Positions 10,878 through 20,639 of a DNA stretch of 64,000 nucleotides are shown here, piece by piece. The notes beneath the pieces are model-generated. The model worked only from the letters and a program-made list of their open reading frames with translations. It was not told where the DNA came from and did no database searches. A program made the translations under genes and the position numbers. Numbering within the stretch: position 1 is the stretch's first letter; each line of letters opens with the position of its first letter. The stretch is taken from positions 1 through 64,000 of the forward strand of contig NC_089458.1 of the NCBI RefSeq assembly GCF_026210795.1, read 5' to 3'. The stretch comes from Rhizophagus irregularis (lineage: Eukaryota > Glomeromycota > Glomeromycetes > Glomerales > Glomeraceae).

Positions 10878-13800
10878 ATGTCTCGAGTTCGTTTCCGTCA
10901 AACCACGTCTACAAATCTTCCTAGATATAAAAAAAAACCAAAACCGAGTCATGTTTCCACTACTATGCAACAGTCAGCTGCGAATACGTTACCTTCAGAA
11001 CTATTTGAATGGGATGACATTTTGAACGATCAAATTTCTACGGGATTTAATGGGGTATAACATATTATCTTGAAATAATATTAATCATATTGGAAATAAT
11101 AATGTTTTCAAAGGAACAGCAATATAATAGTCTTGATACAGAAGACATACATTTTAACTCAAGTTATCTAAACGCGCCTGACGTTCAATCCTTAGAAAGT
11201 AACGACAACGATGATGATAACAACAATGATAACGACAATGATGATATTGTAAATCAAGAAATTGATGACGATGATGATAGTATGACAAATCAAGAGGAGA
11301 TCTCCAACGCTTTACCATCATTTAAAACATATGATGGTTCATCCTATATACCGCATTTTCAAGGGGAGTATGGGCCATATTTTCCTAGCTTTACAGCAAT
11401 GGCATTATTTATTTGGGTAACAAAACATATGATCAGTTCTGCAGCATATGAAGGTCTTGTCTCTATTTTGTTACATGAAAAATTCCGTGTTGAAGATGTG
11501 ATTAAAAGTATACGATCAATTAAACGATTTCGTAATGGATTACCATTATTGACAATAAAAAGCCATAACGTTGAAATCTCATCAAAGGATACTCCATCAA
11601 CATCCAAAGAATCAAAAGAGGCATATTTCTTTTCAGTTACAGACCATATTAAAAGAATATTAAGTAATCCAAAGTTAAAAAATGATCTTTACTTTGGGGA
11701 AGGAATTGAATCCGATTCCAAATCTGAGTTCTGGCATGGGGAATTATGGCAACGATCACCTCTCTTTGGAGCAGAATGCTGTCATCATAATAATGGTAAT
11801 ATGAATAATATATATATTTAACTAAAATACACCCATTAACAATGATTATTTTAAGTAATCTATTATCCTGGCGAGTTTATCAGATACGTTAGATATGATA
11901 CTGAATCCCAACCACGAATTGGACAAATTTACGCTATCGTCAAAGATGATAATGATAGATTACTTATTAAGATATGTTCTACATTTTTCTATACAGAATT
12001 GCCACGTACTTATGCAAGATCACGACAAGATTCCAGACAACTTTGGCTAACAGAAAATCTAGAGATAATAGAACTTTCTCAAATAATTAATAAAGTTTCT
12101 GTATGGTTATATGATACTCAACAGCCATTATCATATGAATTTATAATCAAAGAAATTTTATATTATCATAACGCACGACTACTATTAAGAGATATTTCCT
12201 TAAGACATCATCATTCTACCTTAAGTGCGCTATCACGCCCAGATTTTCATTGTAGAAGAATTAAAATCTTTTGTGATCTTTACTTTGATGATTTCGGAAC
12301 TTATAGAAACGTCTATCACAGCCTTGGAGGACTTTACCTCCAGTTTGGAAATATGAAACTTAAGAGTCGCCAGAAATTAAGAAATCATTTTCTAGTTGGG
12401 TTTGTTCCCTTTGGGGGAAAATTTGAGGATGCTATAAAACTTTTTATTCAAGATATTCAACATCTTGAACGTGGATTTTTAATGACAATTGATAATCAAC
12501 AAGTATGGATTTCAGGAGGGCTTGGAATCACTACGGCAGATCTCCCACAAGGAAATGATCTTGCTGGTACTCTTAGACATAATGCAACACATGGATGTCG
12601 AACTTGTAAAGCTTCACGTGATGATTTTACAGACATATCATTTGACATTTCTAAGCATCGACGTTATCATCATTTAACAGATATTGAATTTGAAAATATA
12701 CAATGTTTACCTAATAGATCACAAAAACATGCTCTTGCGAGTTCATTAGGTCTTAGATTAATTCCAAATCCTCTAGATCAATTAATTCGTGATCGTCATA
12801 TTAGTACACCACAGGACATTTTTCATTGCTTTGCAGGTAAAGCAAATAGGCTTCTTATCGCAACATTTGGACTTTTAACGAATTCTGGTGAAGATACTTT
12901 TACTAGAATATGGAAATTTTTTGAAGTACCATCTTGTTGGTCACGACGACAAAATCCAATAACACATCTTGCAAGTTACTTTATGTCAGATATTTTGCGT
13001 CTTACTATGATTATTCCTTTTATTTTACGCAGATGTCTTACATCTGATCTTTTAAAACGAGAAGCTTTAATGCGTATAAAGGAAAGAATGGATTTGCGAT
13101 CCCATAACTATGTAATTAATAGGATAATCAAATGCTGGGTTCAATTTTCATTGACAGCTCGTATGGTATTTTCAAGAACTCTAACAAATGAAAATTACGA
13201 AACTATACAAAAAATGTTAGAATTAGAGTGTAAGATGTTATTGGAGGTAGTGTAATATTACTTTTTATAAGATAATTTAACATTAGTACTAATTTTATTA
13301 TATTTTTAATAGATTTTTCCTGAACAATTTAGTGGACTTCCGAATCTTCATATTAATCGGCATATTGTTGCACATGCTAAAACTTATGGAACAGCTTTTA
13401 ATACATCTGTCTCTATTAAAGAAATGGTCCATCGAATACACAAAGGGGTCGTACCACATACAAACAAAAAAAATGTGGAATTTGATTTAATTAAACGTGA
13501 TAATACTTTACAAACTTTAAGATACCTTTTGGATGGAGGGCAAGATATTCGGTTTGAACATATGATTATTGGTCAAGGCATTCAAAATATTGTTAATGAC
13601 GTTGCATTAAGACCTTTATTGGATAACTGGTACATAACTTCTTCACTCTTGTCAAAAACATATGATGATGATGATGTTGAAAGTATGTATATTATTTTAT
13701 ATTTATTTTTGCATTGATTGCATAATAAGTATTTTACATCATAATAACATTTTTATACTACTTACATAGACACAAATATAGTAACTTGTATACCAGAAAT

Positions 13801-14362
13801 AATGGATATTAATGTAAGATCAAAGTGGAATAAACATCAACGCGATCAAGAAAATTTCACTGTTGGAAAACATCTTAATGAATATTTTTTCAACGAACTT
13901 GCTAATGCATATGCAGAATATTATAATGATAGAGGTGCTATGATAAATTCAAAAGTGGAATTTTATAACAATATTTCATATGTTGTGAAAGATGATGATG
14001 GTTTTGTTGATGTACAATTAAGTGTAGGAGATGTTGTTGACGTATTTGAAGAAGGTGAGACAGAAGAATCTTATGCTATTATAAAGGGAATTTTTACTCA
14101 TGAACGTTCAAGAAAATTACACGCATTTGTGATTTTTGATTGGTTTGAAAAAATTGGAGAAAATACACTATTGAAGTGTCCAAAATATAGGTTGCAGGCA
14201 TCTGAAGAAACAAGATGGAATAGGATATTTCCAATATCATTAATTGATCATAATTCAAGGGTTCATTTCGTGCATGATTGTAATGGAGATTGTAATTATG
14301 ATAGACATAATCTTTCAAATCGTTATTATTTGAAAAATATGTATTATTATTTAGCAGTATAA
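10878..14362 (+). CDS. tnp2-like (CACTA/Plavaka-type) transposase with C-terminal BAH-like domain, intact
   Basis: Five exons join without any stop: 10878-11054, 11114-11795, 11856-13246, 13313-13682 and 13770-14362. They total 3213 nt, or 1070 aa, with GT-AG introns of 59-87 nt whose phases all agree. The N-terminus is basic, then strongly acidic (about residues 90-120, D/N runs). The core (about 300-620) has DDFGTYRNVYHSLGG, NHFLVGFVPFGG, and TADLPQGNDLAGTLRHNAT ending in GCRTC. The last follows the D-P-x(4)-L-x-G ... C-x-x-C pattern also seen in the tnp2-type protein at 34050-34150. The C-terminus (about 930-1050) reads LSVGDVVDVFE, YAIIKGIF, HAFVIFDWFEK, LLKCPKYRLQ and HFVHDCNGDC, which fits a BAH (bromo-adjacent homology) fold, a histone- or nucleosome-binding module. 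The enzyme should cut and paste its element using an RNase H-like DDE core; the exact catalytic residues cannot be assigned by eye. It is encoded opposite the accessory gene, with a shared promoter. Confidence 0.85.
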
Positions 14363-14699
14363 TAATAAAATTTTATTGATATTTCACAAATACATTAAGA
14401 ATAATTTATTAATATTTTAAAAAGTTATATAAAAATATCATAAAATGATTTTGAAAGCATAATATTGATATTTCACAAATACATTAAGAATAATTTATTA
14501 ATATTTTAAAAAGTCGTAAAAAAATATCATGAAATGGTTTTGAAATCATAATTATAATACCATTTTTTATGATATCTTGGTAAGTATCGGAATTGGGGTT
14601 CTAACGTGGTTTTCAAAGCGATTTTTTATTATATAAAACGTTTTTACAACCATCTTAAAATTTGAATTTTAAGTACAATTATGATATCATAAAAGCATT
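14363..14699. repeat. Spacer with an approximately 112-bp direct repeat after the transposase
   Basis: The block TTGATATTTCACAAATACAT followed by TAAGAATAATTTATTAATAT occurs at about 14375 and again at about 14466, each followed by AAAATATCAT.AAATG.TTTTGAA. The second copy overlaps further ATGATATCTTG repeats to 14710. No gene is seen. Confidence 0.55.
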
Positions 14700-15235
14700 A
14701 TATGATATCTTGAAAAAATTACTTTGTTCAGCAAAGTTGGGTGGGCTTCTGAAGAACAGAAAACCCAAAGATTCGTAAGGACAATACGAATCTTTAATTT
14801 TTTTAATTTTTTTTGTTATTTCTAATTCTTTTTCTTCTTTTAGATCTTGGGTGGGTTTCTGAAGAACGGAAAAAGAAGACGAATCTTAACGGATTGGTAA
14901 GTTTCGAAGATTTCAATTCACTTCGAAACTTGGATTTTTTTATTTTTCTTTTAGAAACGTAAACTAACGTTTTTTGTTTGCTTTTTTTTTGTAGGATCTG
15001 GGATCACTCAGTTATATGGAATTTCGAAGGTATATACAGTACCTTCAAATTTTTATTTTTTCTAACGAAACGTTTTTACTAACGGTTTCATTTTTTTTTC
15101 TTTTGTAGGTCCAAGACATGACTGGATCCTATTTCGAAGGTATATATATCCCTTCAAATTTTACTTTTTTTTTATTTTTAACGAAAAGTTTTATTAACAT
15201 TTTCATTTTTTTCTTTATAGGTTTATTTTGGAAAT
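14700..15235 (+). repeat. Splice-signal array, right end of nested transposon
   Basis: Five diverged units in the same plus orientation as the left array: (T)n-AG, pseudo-exon (TGGGTGGGCTTCTGAAGAAC type, later a GGATCTGGGATCACTCAG type), donor GTAAGG, GTAAGT or GTATAT. CTAAC branch motifs lie in AAACGTAAACTAACGTTTT-like palindromes. GAAGGTATATACAGTACCTT shows the donor itself inside a palindrome. Confidence 0.7.
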
Positions 15236-15599
15236 CAATTTTTATCTAGTATTTAACATATTATATAGATTTAAAATAGCCATAGATATTATATTAATTA
15301 GTTAATAATACATTTGTATAGTATAATGATAGTATAATAATAAATAACGCATGTATTTTAATATCATTAATAAATGTGTTAATTAATCGTAATGTACAGG
15401 TGATGAACATCTTTAATTTGGCGATAAACATCAAATATTGTGACATCGGTAGTACATTGCAGGGTCTGATGTTCAGCGTTTCTTTATGATGTACATCAAG
15501 TGACCGATATACATTTGATGAATATTTTTCCCGTGACTTCCTGATGAAGTGGACTTACACTTGATGTAAGTTGGGTGGGTGTAGTGTGTCATGTGTGTT

Positions 15600-15875
15600 A
15601 AATAAGAAACGTTTCTAACGTTTCTTTCTTTTTTTTGTAGGAAAGCCGGACGAAATTACGAACCGGACTTTTGAGTGAAAGTATTAATGGAAGAAAAATT
15701 TACTTCTTTTAGTAACGTTACTAACGTTACATTTTTTTCTTTTATTGTAGGAACGCTGGATGAATTATATGAACCGGACTTTAGTGAAAGGTAAATGGGA
15801 AAGGGGGAGTTTCACGTTTATTTTTTTTTCCTTAGTAACATTACTTTTTTTTTCTTTTGTAGGTTCTTGGAGTTT
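15600..15875 (+). repeat. Splice-signal array, continuation after the nested transposon
   Basis: Three units: AAACGTTTCTAACGTTT then TTTTTTGTAG and a GAAAGCCGGACGAAATTACG pseudo-exon; GTAACGTTACTAACGTTAC then TATTGTAG and a GAACGCTGGATGAATTATAT pseudo-exon with GTAAATGG donor; and a third degenerate unit ending TTTTGTAG. This is the right half of the array interrupted at 6021. The uninterrupted version is at 41640-41910. Confidence 0.7.
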
Positions 15876-16329
15876 CTAAATAAATATTTATTATTTGATA
15901 TTACGAAAAATCAGTGATTTACCATGTTGACTGGTATGCATGATAGGTGACAAATAGGCTACCGATAGGTACCCAATTTGTGATTAATTGGTATATTTAA
16001 GTAGAGTTTTGTATTATTTAAAGCGATAAAGAGTTTAACTTGCAGTGTAATTCTAGTATAAATAGTATAAATGCATTTTTTTTATTAATTATAATAATCC
16101 GGTTAAAATCCATGGCCCAATCAGAATTTGTTATTGTAATCAGGCGATTGATCACATGATTTCGGTATTTATATTTCGCACTTTGTTTATTTTTTTTTTC
16201 TTTCGTAAAAGCCCTTTCTCTTAAACTTTTTATTTAAAACAAACTCTTTACTTAGTTATTATGAAATAATATTAATATATTTTTTTTTATTTTTATATTT
16301 AGAAATAAACATAAAGGTATATTTTCATT

Positions 16330-17286
16330 ATGCTTGTTTTTTTCTTTTTATATATACATTTTCTATTGACGTTTTAATACTTTTTTTCTTTTCTCTCACT
16401 AATGTTTTCTACCACTTAACATTTTCTATTAATATTAAATACTACTAACATGTTTTTATTAACATTCTCCTATTAACATTTTCTATTTTACTAACTTTTC
16501 TTTCTTCCTACTAACATTTTTACTAATATTTTCTATATTTACCACTAACGTTTTTATTAACATTTCTATTTTATTTTCTCCTATTAATTAATATACTTAC
16601 TAATATTTTCACTGATATTTCTTTTAAATAATAAATAGATATAACAAAACAAGCAAAGAGGTAATTTTATTATCATTGTTACTTTCGGTAGAACTTAACA
16701 TATTACATAGTATAATTATGTTCAACTTTATTTGATTTTACGTAGCAGATAGTGTAAGATTTGTATTATTGCTTTTATGTAAATAAATTTATAAATTTTA
16801 ATAAAATTGAATTTCATTTAGCCCAAATTAAAATAAAAAAGAGATATAAATCTATTAGTTTTAATATGAAATTGTCAAACGTATACAATAAAAATATATA
16901 TTACCAATATTTTACATATTTTACTACCCGATATATGTGTGTTAAATGTATGATATCTATAATATATATCACTGATATTTTACTACCCGATATGTGTGTG
17001 TTAAATGTATGATATCTATAAGATATGTCACTGATATTTTACTACCCGATATGTGTGTGTTAAATGTATGATATCTATAAAATATGTCACTGATATTTGA
17101 CTACCCGATATGTGTAAGATGTGTATATGATGTTTACATGATGTGTCACCGATTTTCTACATTTATACTACACATATCAGGTACCCGATATGTGTAGTAT
17201 TGTTAAATATCATACACATATATTACATATATTATACACATATCAGGTACCTGATATGTACCCAATAGCACCAATTTTGACCAGTG
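16330..17286. repeat. Right subterminal repeats of the 14-kb element
   Basis: ACTAACATTTTCTATTAACA-like repeats (16380-16620) are followed by tandem units of about 61 bp with GATATTTTACTACCCGATAT and GTGTGTTAAATGTATGATAT (16915-17110). Inverted TATCAGGTACCTGATATG-type segments follow, up to the terminal ATTTTGACCAGTG. The 83-aa frame at 16761-17012 reads through this repeat and recurs almost identically at 42809-43060; it is not considered a gene. Confidence 0.65.
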
Positions 17287-17387
17287 TAAGTTGCAATAGT
17301 GCATTTTATGTGTAAGTTACAAAAGTTAAATGATAATTAATTTTATTTAATAATTACTTTAAATCATAATAAACTATATCTTGGAAG

Positions 17388-18295
17388 TATGGAATCTAAA
17401 TGTAAATTTAAACAAAATGGTATATTTTGTTCTGACAAGCCAAAATTAATCAATCTAAAGAACTATCAAACATCTACTTCTAATTATATTATTGGTTGTG
17501 ATAAATATAAACTAAATGATAAATACCATCGATATATAAAAGTTGATCCTGCAACTTATGATATTCCTTTATTACGTGATTTGTTAAATGGCAATATTGT
17601 AATAATGAGTCTTAATTTATATTGTATATTATGCAATATTATTTTAATAATTAATAATATTTCCTTACTATTAATAATAGGAAGAAAGGAAACTATTAAA
17701 ATATTGCACAACAATTAGCTCAAGAAGCTCAAAACAAAAATTATGTGGTAATATAATTTGTTTTTATTAATATTCAGTTAATTTAGTTGCATCTTTTAAA
17801 CTTTAATTAATTAAACAATTTTTTTTAGAAAAAACACATTAATTCTGATAGTCATATATAAGGTTGCTTGTCTAAACCTCTACGATTAGTTTTGTCAAAA
17901 TTTTACTATAGATTTATTATAGTTTTAGCAGAGTTTTAGCAGTTTTGGCATTTATAATAAGTTTTGGCAGTTTCGCCTTTCTCCAAAGTTTTGCCAGTTT
18001 TTTAATATAACTCTAATATAGTTTTGGCAGAATTTCACTTTTCGGCGAAACGCCATCTTGCCTAAACCCCTAGGTTTTGGCAAGCAACCTTAGTCATATA
18101 GTTAGAGGAAATATTAAGGAAAGAACTTGTAAAGTACAATTTACTCTTTTAACCCTATATAATTTAAACCAATGTCCCTGCATTATAATCATATGTAAAG
18201 GAATACATAATCATCCTCCTCCTCCACCAGAAAGAATTTCTGATGGAATCAAAGATGACCTTCAAGATATTAAAAAGAATGCCATTGATCAGTAA
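17388..18295 (+). pseudogene. MULE-like split gene, middle part
   Basis: This resumes the gene broken at 3046. It encodes ESKCKFKQNGIFCSDKPKL and later V-D-P-A-T-Y-D-I-P-L-L-R-D-L-L-N-G. A degenerate stretch of about 160 bp is followed by a hAT-like MITE (17859-18092) and then by H-I-V-R-G-N-I-K-E-R-T-C-K-V-Q-F. The last stretch contains C-P-C-I-I-I-I-C and HNHPPPPPERISDGIKDDL, a C..C...H-x-H pattern like FLYWCH/WRKY-type zinc fingers before mobile DDE domains. Several stops and frame breaks are present. The continuation after a further insertion begins near 20640. Confidence 0.6.
17859..18092. mobile_element. hAT-like MITE, copy 1 of 3
   Basis: 234 bp with perfect terminal inverted repeats TAAGGTTGCTTG / CAAGCAACCTTA and an exact 8-bp duplication GTCATATA (17851-17858, 18093-18100). 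The interior is rich in TTTTGGCAG/TTTCGGCAG motifs. It interrupts an exon of the split MULE-like gene. The same element is at 21038-21281 and 52856-53099. Confidence 0.9.
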
Positions 18296-18346
18296 CTGTA
18301 GGGTCAATTACTTCTGGTAATTTTAATTGTAACATATTTAACTCTT

Positions 18347-20622
18347 CATATGAGCTGATTTGTCTACCTTTAATTAAAATATTAATTTTATTACATTTTT
18401 ATTATACAAAATACTATATAATATACAGTAAATTGGGAATGAGTATTAAAAAATTTTTATTTAATGTTATTATACTATAATTTGGTAAATATTTCTTTTA
18501 AATTAATATAATTCTTAGTACTTACTATATATGTTAAAAATTTGTATCTTAACTTAAAACGTAAATATCTTCAGATCCAGTAATCCAATTGGCAAGCTCT
18601 TTTTTCGTTCATATAGACCAGATCAAAGGCTTTCCAAAGAGCCTAAATTTATAAAAAATGGATCAGTGGATCCCAAGATATTTGCATTTAAGCATGTTAA
18701 AAAGTTTATACCTCAACTTTAAACGTAAATATCTCCGGATCTAATGATTCAATCGGCAAGCTCTTTTTTCGCCTATAAAGTCCAGAACAAGGGCTTTCCA
18801 ACGAGCCTAAAATTATAGAAAACGGATCAGTTAATCTTGATATATTTGCGTTTAAAGATGGTAATACAAACTCTGACATAAAATAATTATTTTATTGTTT
18901 GAAAATATCTATTATGATATCATCTTTTATATGATATTTTTATTATACTTTTATAAACATTTATAGCTACTAAGGCTATATAAATTTTTATTTTACTTTA
19001 TATTTTATTAAAATATACTTACTTTTTAATAATATATGTTAAAAATTCCATATATATGAGAAATGGGTTTTTTATTAGTGAAATGGGATTTTTCACAGCT
19101 CTTTTATATTTAATAATTTAAGTTTCGCAAATGTAAATTTTTGTTTAACTTATTATTTAGTCAAGTGATCATTAATCAGATGATTTTTTGGTATTACAAA
19201 ACAATTTTGAGTAAAGTTCTGAATGGGTTAAATCAGGTCGGATAATTGACTTGACCCGACCCAAGGTAAGTCATGAATTTGGTGACCTGACCAAATATCA
19301 CGGGTCAGTTCAGATACCTGACCCGACCCATTGACCTGATATATTTTGGGTCAAAAAAACGTTTCGGCACTTTTTATTACACCAAAATGTCTTTTTTTTG
19401 TTTCTTCTAATGAAAAACGTCGGACCTGACGTTTTTAAATTAAAGAAACAATTTTTTTTTGTTTCTTTTAATAAAAATGTCAGGTTCGATATTTTTTAAT
19501 TAAAGAAACATTTTCTTTTGTTTCTTTTAATAAAAAATATCAGGTTCGACGTTTTTTAATTAAAGAAACGTTTTCTTTTGTTTCTTTTAATAAAAAATGT
19601 CAGGTTCAACGTTTTTTAATTAAAGAAACGTTTTCTTTTGTTTCTTTTAATAAAAAATGTCAGGTTCGACGTTTTTTAATAAAGAAACATTTTTTTTGTT
19701 TCTTTTAATGAAAAAATGTCAAACCCAACGTTTTTTAATTAAAGAAACATTTTTTTTGTTTCTTTTAATGAAAAAATGTCAAACCCAACGTTTTTTAATT
19801 AAAGAAACATTTTTTTGTTTCTTTTAATGAAAAAACATTAAACCCGACGTTTTTTAATTAAAGAAACATTTTTTTGTTTCTTTTAATGAAAAAATGTTAA
19901 ACCCGACATTTTTTAATTAAAGAAACTTTTTTGTTTCTTTTAATGAAAAAACGCCAAACCCAACATTTTTAATTTAAGAAATATTTTTTTTTGTTTCTTT
20001 TAATGAAAAAATATCAAACCCGACATCTTTTAATTAAAGAAACATTTTTTTTTTGTTTCTTTTAATAAAAAACGTCAGGTTAGACATTTTTTAATTAAAG
20101 AAATAATTTTTTTTTATTTCTTTTAATAAAAAACGTCAGGTTAGACATTTTTTAATTAAAGAAATAATTTTTTTTTATTTCTTTTAATAAAAAATGTCAG
20201 GTTCGATGTTTTTTAATAAAGAAACTTTTTTTTTGTTTCTTTAATCGAACCCGATGTTTTTAATAAAAAAGACGTTTTTGTAATTATTTTTAATGAAAAA
20301 ACATCAGATTCAGGTCAGTTTGGCATTTTTTTATATATAATAAATGCTGAAACGTCTTATTTTTGACCAAAATATGTCAGGTCAATGGGTCAGGTTAGGT
20401 ACCTGGCTGTGACTGACCCGACCTGAGATCGGGTCATTAAATCTGCTACCTGACCTGAATTTTTCAGGTCAACCTGTCGGGTCACCTGATCTGTCAGGTC
20501 AAATTCGGAGCTCTAATTTTGAGTAACAAAAATTGTGAAAATCAATCAATAACTTTGAATAAAATCCGCAAAATTGCAGAGGAGAATCTTTTTAATGCAG
20601 AGTAGACAAATCAGCCCATATG
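18347..20622. mobile_element. Putative TIR element containing a nested hAT-like element
   Basis: A 21-bp inverted repeat with one mismatch (CATATGRGCTGATTTGTCTA plus C) lies at 18347-18367 and 20602-20622. Inside is a direct repeat of about 170 bp (starting near 18545 and 18709) containing GGCAAGCTCTTTTTTCG and CTTTCCAA.GAGCCTAAA. The target duplication is unclear and the ends are only approximate. It separates the middle and 3' parts of the split gene, which supports an insertion. Confidence 0.45.
19212..20515. mobile_element. hAT-like element filled with a 60-bp satellite
   Basis: The ends are TAAAGTTCTGAAT and, inverted, TAGAGCTCCGAAT, with exact 8-bp duplications ATTTTGAG (19204-19211, 20516-20523). 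Subterminal DNA is rich in GACCTGA/TCAGGTC palindromic repeats. The centre (about 19370-20300) is about 15 tandem units of some 60 bp, AATTAAAGAAACATTTTTTT then GTTTCTTTTAAT and a GTCAGGTTCGACG core. No transposase is seen. Confidence 0.8.
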
Positions 20623-20639
20623 TTAAGATTTTTTATTAA

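Larger units (their letters stand above)
6022..15546. mobile_element. Complete-looking 9.5-kb nested DNA transposon (CACTA/Plavaka-like)
   Basis: The terminal inverted repeats read CATCAGGAAGTTACG on the left and, inverted, CATCAGGAAGTCACG on the right. The direct flank is AA on both sides (6020-6021, 15547-15548). The empty site is preserved in the second host-element copy, where CTTAGAAAGTGGAC is continuous near 41589. TGTACATT/GATGTACAT motifs recur inside both ends. The element holds a divergent gene pair (accessory gene on minus 8066-10071, transposase on plus 10878-14362) and a tandem splice-signal array inside each end (6430-7660, 14700-15235). The transposase frame is uninterrupted, so the element may be, or recently was, autonomous. 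The superfamily is inferred from the tnp2-like core; a 2-bp duplication is shorter than in plant CACTA elements. Confidence 0.85.
3056..17286. mobile_element. 14.2-kb CACTA-like element, itself carrying a nested transposon
   Basis: The ends are CACTGGTCAAAATC (3056) and its inverse ATTTTGACCAGTG (ending 17286). They are flanked by TAA on both sides (3053-3055 and 17287-17289), the 3-bp duplication typical of CACTA (CMC/EnSpm) elements. Subterminal DNA is rich in ATATCGGGTA/TACCCGATAT repeats on both sides. A second terminus-like CACTGGTCAAAATC at 3893 suggests an internal duplication or nested solo end. Outside the nested insertion (6022-15546) no transposase is seen, so the host element looks non-autonomous. 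A truncated second copy at 40452-43393 matches its right part closely and lacks the nested element. Confidence 0.75.

Noticed and set aside
12489-12677. 62-aa plus-strand frame
   Set aside because: It overlaps the long transposase exon in another frame.
16761-17012. 83-aa frame repeated almost identically at 42809-43060
   Set aside because: The conservation reflects duplication of the whole transposon end and the frame crosses terminal repeats.
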